Positions 1 through 6,236 of a DNA stretch of 7,242 nucleotides are shown one piece after another. The notes beneath the pieces were generated by a model. The model was not told where the DNA came from. It saw only the letters and a program-made list of their open reading frames with translations, and did no database searches. The first letter of the stretch is position 1. The number at the start of each line of letters is the position of its first letter. The stretch spans positions 1 through 7,242 of the forward strand of contig JADGRS010000154.1 of NCBI GenBank assembly GCA_017880705.1, in the 5' to 3' direction. Made by a program: the position numbers and the translations under genes. The stretch is from Burkholderiales bacterium (GTDB taxonomy: Bacteria; Pseudomonadota; Gammaproteobacteria; Burkholderiales; Usitatibacteraceae).

Positions 1-226
1 CGACGGCTTTCGCCTCTTCGAGCAGCCCGAGAAGTCGTTCACATGGTGGGACTACCGGATGGGCGCGTTCCGTCGCAACATGGGGCTTCGCATCGACCAC
101 GCGCTTCTTTCGCCGCAGCTCGCCCGCGCGTGCACGGCGTGCGCGATCGACGTCGCGCCGCGCAAGCTCGAGCGCCCCTCGGATCACGCGCCTCTCGTCT
201 GCGAGCTCGACATCGCCGCCGCATGA
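1..226 (+). CDS. xthA: Exodeoxyribonuclease III, C-terminal end (partial)
   Basis: Only the last 74 codons are present; the first complete codon is at 2-4 and the TGA stop at 224-226. The family cleaves DNA 5' to abasic sites and removes nucleotides from 3' ends in cytoplasmic base-excision repair. The fragment shows the typical Xth tail: FTWWDYR near bases 38-58, then GLRID (Asp at 95-97), then PSDHAPL with the catalytic Asp-His pair at 182-187. These correspond to the aspartate of the LRID motif and the Asp-His of the SDHAP motif in the exonuclease III/AP endonuclease fold. The stop overlaps the start of the GGDEF-EAL gene by four bases, so the two are probably co-transcribed. It could be a paralogue of the main xthA; the N-terminal half is outside the window. 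Family assignment is confident from the motifs. Confidence 0.9.
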   Translation, partial: DGFRLFEQPEKSFTWWDYRMGAFRRNMGLRIDHALLSPQLARACTACAIDVAPRKLERPSDHAPLVCELDIAAA

Positions 227-2883
227 CTCCTCACTCCCAGACGAGCCGGCAGGAAGAGGAAGAGCGCATCGCGCGCCTTCGCGCGTACGGCGTCCTCGAT
301 CCCGACCAGGAGCTTCCCGCGCTCGACGAGCTGGTGCGGCGCGCGCAGGATGTCGCGGCGTTTCCGATGGCGTGGCTTTCGTTCTTCGACGGCAAGCGCG
401 AGCGGCTGCGCGCGCGCGCCGGGATCTCCACGGCGTATCTCTCGCGCGAGCAATCGTTCGCCTTCGGCACCGAGCCGGTGCAGGCGCCGATTTTCATCGA
501 GGATCTCGCCGTGACGGACCTGCAGACGCACTCGCTGGTCGCCGCGGGCCCGCGGGCGCGCTTCCTCGGGGTCCTGCCGCTCATCGCGCCCGACGGCTGG
601 GTGATCGGCACGCTCACCGTCCTCGACCGGCGGCCGCGAAAGCTTCGCGAGGCCGAGCGCACCGCGCTCGCCAACATAGCTTCGATCGCCATGGCGCGCC
701 TCGAGGCGCGGCGCGAATCCGGCGCGGTCGCGGCAAGTCGCGCCGCCACCGCGTCCAATCGCCCGCTCGCCGAGCGCCTCGAGGACGAGACGCGCCGCCG
801 GCGCGCGGCGGAGGATGGCCTCGAACGCGAGAGGGAGTTCTCGGAAGCGGTCCTCGACAGCCTCGCGGGAGCGTTCTTCCTGGTCTCCTCGGATGGCGTG
901 ATCCTTCGCTGGAACGCCGCCCTGACGGCGGCGATCGGCTACACCGGCGCGGAGATCGGCACCATGCAGCCCATCGATTTCATCTCGCCGCGCGACCGCG
1001 ATCACGCCGCCGCCGCGATGCGCGAAGTGTTCGAGCAGGGCCGCGAGATGAGCCTTGAAGCCGAGATTGTCGATCGCGCGGGCAATGTGCGTCCCTACGC
1101 GTTGAGCGGTAAGCCCCTGCGCGTGGGAGAGCGCACGTACATGATCGGCGTCGCGCGCGACATCACGCTGCGCAAGCGCACCGAGCAGCAGATGGCGCGG
1201 GCCAAGGAACGCCTCGATCTCGCGTTGACGGGCTCGCGCCTCGCGCTGTGGGATTGGGACCTCAGGAACGGCAAGGTCTATTTCAACGAGAGCTGGTCGT
1301 CGCTTCTCGGCGCGCCGCCACGCGAGTCGACCTTCTCGAGCGACGAGGTGACGCAGTGGAACCATCCCGAGGATCGCGACGTCTTCGCCGCCGCCCTCGG
1401 CAACGCCATGAAGGGCGTGAGCGAGGAGTTCGATTGCGAGTACCGGGTCTCTAACGCCGCGGGTGAATGGATCTGGGTGCACTCCCGCGGCAAGGTGACG
1501 CAGCGCGACGAGGCGGGCCAGGCGCTGCGGATGACGGGCACCTCCCACGACATCTCCAAGCGCAAGCGGGCGGAAGAGCGCGCCGAATATCTCGCCACGC
1601 GTGATCCGCTCACGGGCCTGCCGAACCGCGTGCTGCTCCACGACCGCCTCGAGCAGGGCGTCTTCAACGCGGCGCGCCACCAGGCCGGCTTCGCCTTCAT
1701 GTTCATCGACCTCGATCGCTTCAAGACGATCAACGACTCGCTGGGGCACCAGGTCGGAGACGAGCTCCTAAAGCGCGTGGCCGGGCGCCTCACCGCGTGC
1801 GTGCGCGCGACCGACACCGTGGCGCGCCTGGGCGGCGACGAGTTCGCCGTGATCCTCGAGAATCTCGAGGACAACGACGACGAGGGCGCGCAAGAGGTGG
1901 CCGAGAAGATGATCGCCGCGATGGGCGCGCCGATGCTGATCGACGGCCAGCACCTCTCGACCTCGTGCTCGATCGGCATCAGCCTGTATCCCAACGACGG
2001 CAAGGACAGCGCGACGCTCATGAAGAATGCCGACGTCGCGATGTACTACGCCAAGGAAAAGGGGCGCAACAACTATCAGTTCTTCTCCGCCGAGATGAAT
2101 TCGCGGGCGCAGGAGCGCCTGTCCGTGGAGAACTTCCTTCGCCTCGCGTTGAAGAGGAATGAGCTCGTGCTGCACTACCAGCCCCGCATGAAGATCGCGA
2201 CCGGCGAGCTGGTGGCCGTGGAGGCGCTCATCCGCTGGCAGCACCCGCGCCGGGGACTCCTGATGCCGGAAAAGTTCATCGACGTGGCCGAGGATTCCGG
2301 GCTCATTGTGCCGATAGGCGAATGGGTGATCGAGCACGCGTGCGCGCAGCTGCGCGCGTGGCAACGGATCGTGAAGCCGGATCTCAAGGTCTCCGTGAAC
2401 CTTTCGGTCGGGCAGGTGGTCGATGCCGAGCGCCTCTATCGCGCCGTCGAGGTGGCGCTGGCGCGATCCGGAATCGAGCCGGCAAGCCTCGAGCTCGAGC
2501 TCACCGAGTCGCATCTCATGCAGAACATTCCCGAGAAGGCCGAGCTTCTCCACCGGCTCGGCCTGCTCGGCGTGGGAATTTCCATCGACGACTTCGGGAC
2601 CGGCTACTCGTCGCTCTCCTACCTGAAGACGCTTCCCGTCGATTCGATCAAGATCGACAGCTCCTTCGTGCGCGACATCCACTCCGACGCGAACGACGAG
2701 GCCATCATCAAGGCGATCCTCGCGATGGCGCACTCGCTGCGCCTTTCGGTCGTCGCCGAGGGCGTCGAGACGGCGGCGCAGTTTCGCGCGCTGAAGGAGC
2801 TCGGGTGCGACCAGTACCAGGGATTCCACGAAAGCCCGGCGCTGCCGCCCACGGAGTTCGAGAAGCGCTACCGGGTCAAGTAG
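223..2883 (+). CDS. GAF-PAS-PAS-GGDEF-EAL protein, putative bifunctional diguanylate cyclase/phosphodiesterase
   Basis: An 886-residue soluble protein without visible signal peptide or membrane segment, predicted to make and/or break cyclic di-GMP in the cytoplasm. Domains in order: GAF at about 24-163, a charged linker helix (about 165-205), PAS1 at about 206-316, PAS2 with a PAC-like end at about 330-447, GGDEF at about 457-621 and EAL at about 640-878. The cyclase motif is GGDEF at 537-541, preceded five residues earlier by an inhibition-site RATD (528-531). The EAL domain keeps the E667-A-L motif, N726 of VNLS, ELTES (759-763), D789-D790 of DDFGTGY, K810, E846 of AEGVE and Q866, so it looks catalytically complete. 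The start at 223 gives the four-base ATGA overlap with xthA and leaves the GAF domain whole. An in-frame ATG at 43 lies inside xthA and encodes only low-complexity Arg/Ala sequence. No good ribosome binding site is visible, consistent with translational coupling. The ligands of the GAF and PAS domains are unknown. Confidence 0.93.
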   Translation: MTPHSQTSRQEEEERIARLRAYGVLDPDQELPALDELVRRAQDVAAFPMAWLSFFDGKRERLRARAGISTAYLSREQSFAFGTEPVQAPIFIEDLAVTDLQTHSLVAAGPRARFLGVLPLIAPDGWVIGTLTVLDRRPRKLREAERTALANIASIAMARLEARRESGAVAASRAATASNRPLAERLEDETRRRRAAEDGLEREREFSEAVLDSLAGAFFLVSSDGVILRWNAALTAAIGYTGAEIGTMQPIDFISPRDRDHAAAAMREVFEQGREMSLEAEIVDRAGNVRPYALSGKPLRVGERTYMIGVARDITLRKRTEQQMARAKERLDLALTGSRLALWDWDLRNGKVYFNESWSSLLGAPPRESTFSSDEVTQWNHPEDRDVFAAALGNAMKGVSEEFDCEYRVSNAAGEWIWVHSRGKVTQRDEAGQALRMTGTSHDISKRKRAEERAEYLATRDPLTGLPNRVLLHDRLEQGVFNAARHQAGFAFMFIDLDRFKTINDSLGHQVGDELLKRVAGRLTACVRATDTVARLGGDEFAVILENLEDNDDEGAQEVAEKMIAAMGAPMLIDGQHLSTSCSIGISLYPNDGKDSATLMKNADVAMYYAKEKGRNNYQFFSAEMNSRAQERLSVENFLRLALKRNELVLHYQPRMKIATGELVAVEALIRWQHPRRGLLMPEKFIDVAEDSGLIVPIGEWVIEHACAQLRAWQRIVKPDLKVSVNLSVGQVVDAERLYRAVEVALARSGIEPASLELELTESHLMQNIPEKAELLHRLGLLGVGISIDDFGTGYSSLSYLKTLPVDSIKIDSSFVRDIHSDANDEAIIKAILAMAHSLRLSVVAEGVETAAQFRALKELGCDQYQGFHESPALPPTEFEKRYRVK

Positions 2884-2886
2884 CGC
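2865..2886. other. Inverted repeat across the end of the GGDEF-EAL gene
   Basis: GCGCTA (2865-2870) and TAGCGC (2881-2886) form a 6-bp perfect stem with a 10-base loop. The right arm contains the TAG stop of the GGDEF-EAL gene and the repeat reaches into the 6-base gap before the convergent ntrC stop. Flanking AAG/CTT could extend the pairing with a small bulge. There is no T-tract on either side, so it is at best a weak terminator or a 3'-end stabilising hairpin, and it could be chance in this GC-rich context. Confidence 0.3.
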
Positions 2887-2889
2887 GCT

Positions 2890-4287
2890 TCAGTCCTTCG
2901 TGTCGATCTTGAGCTCCTGCACCTTGCGCGTGAGCGTGTTGCGCCCGATGCCGAGCAGGCCCGCCGCCTCGATGCGGCGGCCCCCCGTGTGCTGCAGGGC
3001 CTTAACGATGAGCGCGGTCTCGAAATCGCGCGTGAGCGGATCGGCGATGTCCGATTCGCCGCGCGCCAGGCGGCTCGCGACCTCGCGCTCGAGGAGGCGC
3101 CGCCAGTCGCTGTCGCCCGCCGCGGCCGCGGCGCTTTCGCCGCGCACCTCAGCGGGGAGATCCTTCACGTCGACGACCTGTCCCGGCGCCATCACCGTGA
3201 CCCAGTGACACACGTTCTCCAGCTGGCGCACGTTGCCGGGCCAATCCTGCGCGGTGAAGAACTGCAGCGCGCCGTCGGTGAGTCGCTTGCCCTCGACGCC
3301 GAGGTCGTGGGCGCTCTTCGACAGGAAATGCCGCGCGAGCATGGCGATGTCCTCGCGCCGCTCCCTCAGGGGCGGCAGCCGCAGGCGAATCACGTTGAGG
3401 CGATGGTAGAGGTCCTCGCGGAACAGCCCCTGCTTCACCCGCGACTCGAGCTCCTGGTGCGTGGCGGCAATGACGCGAACGTTGGCCGCGAGCGGCGTGT
3501 GGCCGCCGACGCGATAGAACTGCCCGTCGGAAAGCACGCGCAGCAATCGCGTCTGCAAGTCCTGCGGCATGTCGCCGATCTCGTCGAGGAAGAGCGAGCC
3601 GCCCTCGGCCTGCTCGAACCTTCCGCGGCGCATCGTCTGGGCGCCCGTGAAGGCGCCGCGCTCGTGCCCGAAGAGCTCGCTCTCGAGAAGATCCTTGGGG
3701 ATCGCGGCGGTGTTGATCGCGATGAATGCTTTTGACGCGCGCGGGCTGTGCCGATGCAGCGCCCGCGCCACCAGTTCCTTTCCGGTGCCTGATTCGCCGG
3801 TGATGAGCACCGTCGCGTGCGATTGCGAAAGCCTTCCGATGGCGCGAAATACTTCCTGCATCGCGGGCGCCTGTCCGAGGATCTCGGGCGCCTCGGCGTC
3901 CTCGGGCGGCGGCTGGACCTGGCGGCGGCTCTCGTCGAGCGCGCGCCGCACGAGCTCGACCGCGTGGTCGACGTCGAACGGCTTTGGGAGATACTCGAAC
4001 GCTCCGCCCTGGAAGGCCGCGACGGCGCTCTCGAGGTCGGAATACGCGGTCATGATGATGACCGGCGTGGAGGGCAGCTTTGCCTTCAGCTGCTGCATGA
4101 ACTCGAGCCCGGTGATGCCGGGCATGCGGATGTCGCTCACCACGACCTGGGGCGTCTCTTCCGAAAGCTTGTCGATGGCGTCCTGCGCCGCGCTGAAGGT
4201 GCGGTGCGGAATGCCTTCGCGCTCGAGCGCCTTCTCGAACACCCATCGGATCGAGCGGTCGTCGTCGATGATCCAGACCGGGTTCAT
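2890..4287 (-). CDS. ntrC: Nitrogen regulation response regulator NtrC (sigma-54 activator)
   Basis: A 465-residue protein, the usual NtrC length. When phosphorylated by NtrB it oligomerises on enhancers and uses ATP to open sigma-54 promoters of nitrogen-assimilation genes. The receiver domain (about 3-120) has acidic residues D8-D10, phospho-acceptor D52 in VVVSDIRMPG, T80 and K102, all at the expected spacing. The AAA+ domain (about 136-370) has Walker A GESGTGKE at 164-171, the sigma-54-contacting GAFTGA loop at 211-216 and Walker B SLFLDE at 231-236. A Fis-type helix-turn-helix fills the last 43 or so residues (AAGLLGIGRNTLTRKVQEL). The start at 4287 gives the family's MNPVWIIDDD beginning and has GAGGA four bases upstream; an ATG at 4308 would add seven residues and overlap ntrB. 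The gene lies 7 bases after ntrB and ends 6 bases from the convergent GGDEF-EAL gene. No residue appears damaged. Confidence 0.97.
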   Translation of the reverse strand: MNPVWIIDDDRSIRWVFEKALEREGIPHRTFSAAQDAIDKLSEETPQVVVSDIRMPGITGLEFMQQLKAKLPSTPVIIMTAYSDLESAVAAFQGGAFEYLPKPFDVDHAVELVRRALDESRRQVQPPPEDAEAPEILGQAPAMQEVFRAIGRLSQSHATVLITGESGTGKELVARALHRHSPRASKAFIAINTAAIPKDLLESELFGHERGAFTGAQTMRRGRFEQAEGGSLFLDEIGDMPQDLQTRLLRVLSDGQFYRVGGHTPLAANVRVIAATHQELESRVKQGLFREDLYHRLNVIRLRLPPLRERREDIAMLARHFLSKSAHDLGVEGKRLTDGALQFFTAQDWPGNVRQLENVCHWVTVMAPGQVVDVKDLPAEVRGESAAAAAGDSDWRRLLEREVASRLARGESDIADPLTRDFETALIVKALQHTGGRRIEAAGLLGIGRNTLTRKVQELKIDTKD

Positions 4288-4291
4288 GGCG

Positions 4292-4296
4292 TCCTC
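4292..4296 (-). promoter_or_regulatory. Ribosome binding site of ntrC
   Basis: On the minus strand GAGGA ends four bases before the ATG at 4287. It shares bases with the TGA stop of ntrB (4297-4295), a typical arrangement for translational coupling. It favours the start at 4287 over the in-frame ATG at 4308. Confidence 0.65.
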
Positions 4297-5353
4297 ACGA
4301 GCGTTCATTCGTGTCGTTGCGCGAACGCACCGGCAGCAGGATGGTGAATCGCGTGTGGCCCGGCACGCTTTCGAACTCGATCAGGCCGTGATGCTGGCTC
4401 ACGAAACTCTGCGCGAGCGAAAGTCCCAGGCCGGTGCCTCCCTCGCGCCCGCTCACCAGCGGATAGAAGATTCGCTCGGCGAGCTCCGCGGGAACTCCGG
4501 GACCGTCGTCCTCGATGGAGACTGCGAGGGCATGGCGATAGCGGCAGCGGGCGATCGTGACCTGGCGCGCGATGCGCGTCACCAGCCGGATCTCTCCCGC
4601 GCCGGCGGTGGCCTGCGCGGCGTTGCGCGCCACGTTGAGGATCGCCTGGATGAGCTGCTCCTTGTCCGCGGTGATCTCCGGAAGGCTCGCGTCGTAGTCG
4701 CGGCTGATGGACAGGCCCCGCGGAAATTCCGCGAGGAGGAGCGTGCGCACGCGCTCGGTCACCTCGTGGATGTTGATCGGCTCCACGTGGGGCAGGCGGC
4801 TCGGCGTGAGCAGCCGGTTCATGAGCGATTGCAGGCGGTCGGTTTCCTTCACGATCACCTGAGTGAACTCGCGCAGCTCCGGGTCTCCCAGCTCGCGCTC
4901 GAGCAGCTGCGCGCTGCCGCGGATGCCGCCCAACGGATTCTTGATCTCGTGGGCGAGGTTGCGGATGAGCTCGCGGTTCGCCTCCTGCTGCTCGAGGATC
5001 TTCGCCTCCCGGGCGATCTTCAGCTGCGCCTCGAGCTCGCGCAACTCCAGCAGCAGGCGCGATCCGCGTTCCTCGACCGGCGTGATGACGCAATGCACGT
5101 GCACGCGCTCTCCCCCGAGGTCGAGCTCCATGTCGTGCTCGTTGAAGCCCGCCTCGTCGCTCAACGAGAGCTGGAGGCGCTGGATGAAGTCGGGATTTCC
5201 CGGCAGCGCCTTGTCGAGGCTAGCGCCGATGAGGTGCTTGCGCCCGTGGGCGAGCAGCGTCTCCGCGGCGGGATTGGCGTAAGTCACGTGAAGGGTCTCG
5301 TCGAGCATCAGCACGGCAGTGGAGAGGAGCTCGAGGCCGTGGTACGGCGTCAC
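4295..5353 (-). CDS. ntrB: Nitrogen regulation sensor histidine kinase/phosphatase NtrB
   Basis: A 352-residue soluble protein, close to the roughly 350 of known NtrB (GlnL). It autophosphorylates and phosphorylates NtrC under nitrogen limitation, and dephosphorylates it when stimulated by PII. A PAS domain occupies about 5-115. The dimerisation/phosphoacceptor helix has H135 in NLAHEIKNPLGGIRG, the NtrB-specific H-box. The ATPase domain has the N-box around N244 (LNVARNAAQ), G1 at EDDGPGVP (281-288) and a GGTGLGLSLAQ G2 motif. The stretch with ARQVTIARCRYR before G1 is typical of the family. The start is GTG at 5353, with only a weak GAG upstream; it was chosen because the product begins at the PAS domain (YHGLELLSTAVLMLDE) as expected. 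ntrC follows after 7 bases. The gene is preceded by a hairpin terminator with an embedded sigma-54-like promoter, suggesting expression partly independent of glnA. Confidence 0.96.
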   Translation of the reverse strand: MTPYHGLELLSTAVLMLDETLHVTYANPAAETLLAHGRKHLIGASLDKALPGNPDFIQRLQLSLSDEAGFNEHDMELDLGGERVHVHCVITPVEERGSRLLLELRELEAQLKIAREAKILEQQEANRELIRNLAHEIKNPLGGIRGSAQLLERELGDPELREFTQVIVKETDRLQSLMNRLLTPSRLPHVEPINIHEVTERVRTLLLAEFPRGLSISRDYDASLPEITADKEQLIQAILNVARNAAQATAGAGEIRLVTRIARQVTIARCRYRHALAVSIEDDGPGVPAELAERIFYPLVSGREGGTGLGLSLAQSFVSQHHGLIEFESVPGHTRFTILLPVRSRNDTNERS

Positions 5354-5367
5354 GATCTCAGCCGTGG

Positions 5368-5407
5368 AAAAAAAGCAATTAGCGCGCCAGCCACGAGGGC
5401 TGGCGCG
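5368..5407 (-). terminator. Rho-independent-like terminator after the DUF4124 gene
   Basis: On the minus strand a 10-bp perfect GC-rich stem (CGCGCCAGCC at 5407-5398 pairing with GGCTGGCGCG at 5392-5383) encloses a 5-base loop. Seven T follow at 5374-5368. The T-run starts 8 bases after the stem (CTAATTGC lies between), farther than ideal, so termination may be incomplete and allow read-through into ntrB. It lies about 40 bases after the DUF4124 stop and about 15 before the ntrB start. Confidence 0.7.
5375..5389 (-). promoter_or_regulatory. Candidate sigma-54 (-24/-12) promoter of ntrBC
   Basis: Read on the minus strand, TGGCGCGCTAATTGC followed by T matches the sigma-54 consensus TGGCACG-N4-TTGCW at every fixed position except A to G in the -24 box. 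The GG (5388-5387) and GC (5376-5375) doublets have the required spacing. Transcription would start at about 5363, giving a leader of about 10 bases before the GTG of ntrB. The -24 half lies in the descending arm of the terminator hairpin and the -12 half in its tail. I saw no clear NtrC enhancer (GCACC-N5-GGTGC type) nearby, which lowers confidence; it might lie further upstream. Confidence 0.5.
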
Positions 5408-5447
5408 TCGGCGAAACGGGGATGCCGGAAGGGGAGACTGCGCGAGG

Positions 5448-6035
5448 CTAGGGCTTCAACGCGCCGAGCTCTTTCTTGAGCGCCTCGATGTTCTTCTCGT
5501 GCTCGGCGACGGTAGCTTGCAATCCGCGAATGCGGCCCGAAGCCTTGTCGATGCTGTTGCGCATTTCCATCATTTGCGACGGCGTGGGATCGGCGGCCTG
5601 CTGCGCCGCGCGCACCGCGGCGACCAGCACCGGGTTGCGCTGCTCCTGGGTGAGCGCGTCGCGGACCTCGCCCATCGACTGCTCCTCGCGCTGCAACTCG
5701 TCTTCGAGGATCCTGCGGCGATCGTCGTCGCGCTTCCTCTGCACCTGCGGCTCTATCGACGCGAGTGTCGGCGACGCCGACGTTGCCTGGGTCGGCAGAG
5801 CTTTCGGCGTGTCCATCCGCTCGAGGGCGGCCAGCGTCTTCTGCGGGGCGTGAGCGCTCGCGGGAAGGCCGGGGATCAAAGTGATGGGCTCGAGCTCCAT
5901 CACGGTCGCGCCCTTCATGGGCTTGTTCGAATAGGTGACGTGACCGCTCTCGTCGACGTACTTGTAGATCGTCGTCTGCGCGAACGCGCTCGTCGTCGCG
6001 ACGACGGCAAGACTCGCGACCCATACGATCTTCAT
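5448..6035 (-). CDS. Secreted/periplasmic DUF4124 domain protein of unknown function
   Basis: A 195-residue protein with a clear Sec signal peptide: positively charged start MKIVW, a hydrophobic core, and a likely cleavage after AFA at about 19. The mature N-terminus has the DUF4124 signature IYKYVDESGHVTYSNKP (about 23-39), like other short envelope proteins with Y-K-x-x-D-x-x-G-x-x-x-Y-S. A Pro/Ala/Thr-rich stretch (about 50-95) follows. From about 98 to the end the sequence is highly charged and probably coiled-coil, with an apparent break near residues 133-155. No catalytic motif is visible. The ATG at 6035 is supported by AGGGAG at 6047-6042, six bases upstream. It sits between glnA and ntrB, with a terminator on each side and its own weak candidate promoter, so it may be its own unit supplemented by read-through. 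No role in nitrogen metabolism can be read from the sequence. Confidence 0.88.
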   Translation of the reverse strand: MKIVWVASLAVVATTSAFAQTTIYKYVDESGHVTYSNKPMKGATVMELEPITLIPGLPASAHAPQKTLAALERMDTPKALPTQATSASPTLASIEPQVQRKRDDDRRRILEDELQREEQSMGEVRDALTQEQRNPVLVAAVRAAQQAADPTPSQMMEMRNSIDKASGRIRGLQATVAEHEKNIEALKKELGALKP

Positions 6036-6041
6036 GCCGCG

Positions 6042-6047
6042 CTCCCT
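6042..6047 (-). promoter_or_regulatory. Ribosome binding site of the DUF4124 gene
   Basis: AGGGAG on the minus strand, six bases before the ATG at 6035. It is the clearest Shine-Dalgarno sequence in the window and fixes the start at the signal peptide. Confidence 0.7.
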
Positions 6048-6066
6048 TTCGCGAATGAGGACGGAC

Positions 6067-6095
6067 AGAATAGGCAGCGGTCATGGAAAAAGCAA
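6067..6095 (-). promoter_or_regulatory. Weak candidate sigma-70 promoter of the DUF4124 gene
   Basis: On the minus strand TTGCTT (6095-6090) and TATTCT (6072-6067) are separated by exactly 17 bases. The -35 matches only the TTG of TTGACA, while the -10 matches four of six positions of TATAAT. The start would be near 6060, giving a leader of about 25 bases. It sits in a locally AT-richer patch of the glnA-DUF4124 gap. The evidence is positional and weak. Confidence 0.35.
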
Positions 6096-6184
6096 CCAGA
6101 TCAATGAGATGGATGCGAAAACGCGCAATAGGTTGTGGTTGAGGGGCGTGTGCGACACAAGCGGGTGCGGTCGCGCCGGGAAGC

Positions 6185-6212
6185 AAAAAGGGGCGGCCGG
6201 CCGCCCCTTTTT
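6185..6212 (-). terminator. Perfect palindromic terminator after glnA
   Basis: A 28-bp perfect palindrome: AAAAAGGGGCGGCC followed by its exact reverse complement. It folds to a G/C stem of seven pairs with a CCGG loop, flanked by A5 and T5, so the minus-strand transcript has a canonical stem plus U-run. It begins 24 bases after the glnA stop. The symmetry makes it bidirectional, though no plus-strand gene upstream needs it. The rest of the 6036-6236 gap holds only the candidate promoter and ribosome site. Confidence 0.9.
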
Positions 6213-6236
6213 CCATGGATCACTTACGACGCGACG

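Noticed and set aside
43..222. N-terminal extension of the GGDEF-EAL protein from the ATG at 43
   Set aside because: The 60 extra codons lie wholly inside the xthA reading frame and encode low-complexity Arg/Ala sequence; the ATG at 223 gives a normal start before the GAF domain.
184..1749. A 521-codon minus-strand open frame opposite the GGDEF-EAL gene
   Set aside because: It mirrors the GAF/PAS coding region, has no recognisable domain and an Arg/Ala-rich composition; a codon-bias shadow.
4288..4308. Longer ntrC start at 4308 (adds MNAREDA)
   Set aside because: It would overlap the ntrB end, whereas the ATG at 4287 has GAGGA upstream and begins with the conserved MNPVW.
3569..5479. A 636-codon plus-strand open frame opposite ntrB and ntrC
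   Set aside because: It is antisense to two genes with complete family motifs, its translation is Arg/Ser/Ala-rich with no recognisable domain, and long antisense frames are expected in GC-rich coding DNA.
5612..5632. Two GCACC motifs upstream of ntrB considered as NtrC half-sites
   Set aside because: Both are in the same orientation within DUF4124 codons and lack the opposing GGTGC at the required spacing.
5991..6006. 16-bp perfect palindrome CGTCGTCGCGACGACG
   Set aside because: It lies in the signal-peptide codons for Val-Ala-Thr-Thr-Ser and is readily explained by GC-biased codons; no flanking T-run or partner site.
6149..6159. TGTG-CGA-CACA inverted repeat in the glnA-DUF4124 gap, possible operator
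   Set aside because: Four-base arms around a three-base centre are common by chance, it matches no regulator site I can name (not NtrC-like), and it lies about 80 bases upstream of the predicted start.
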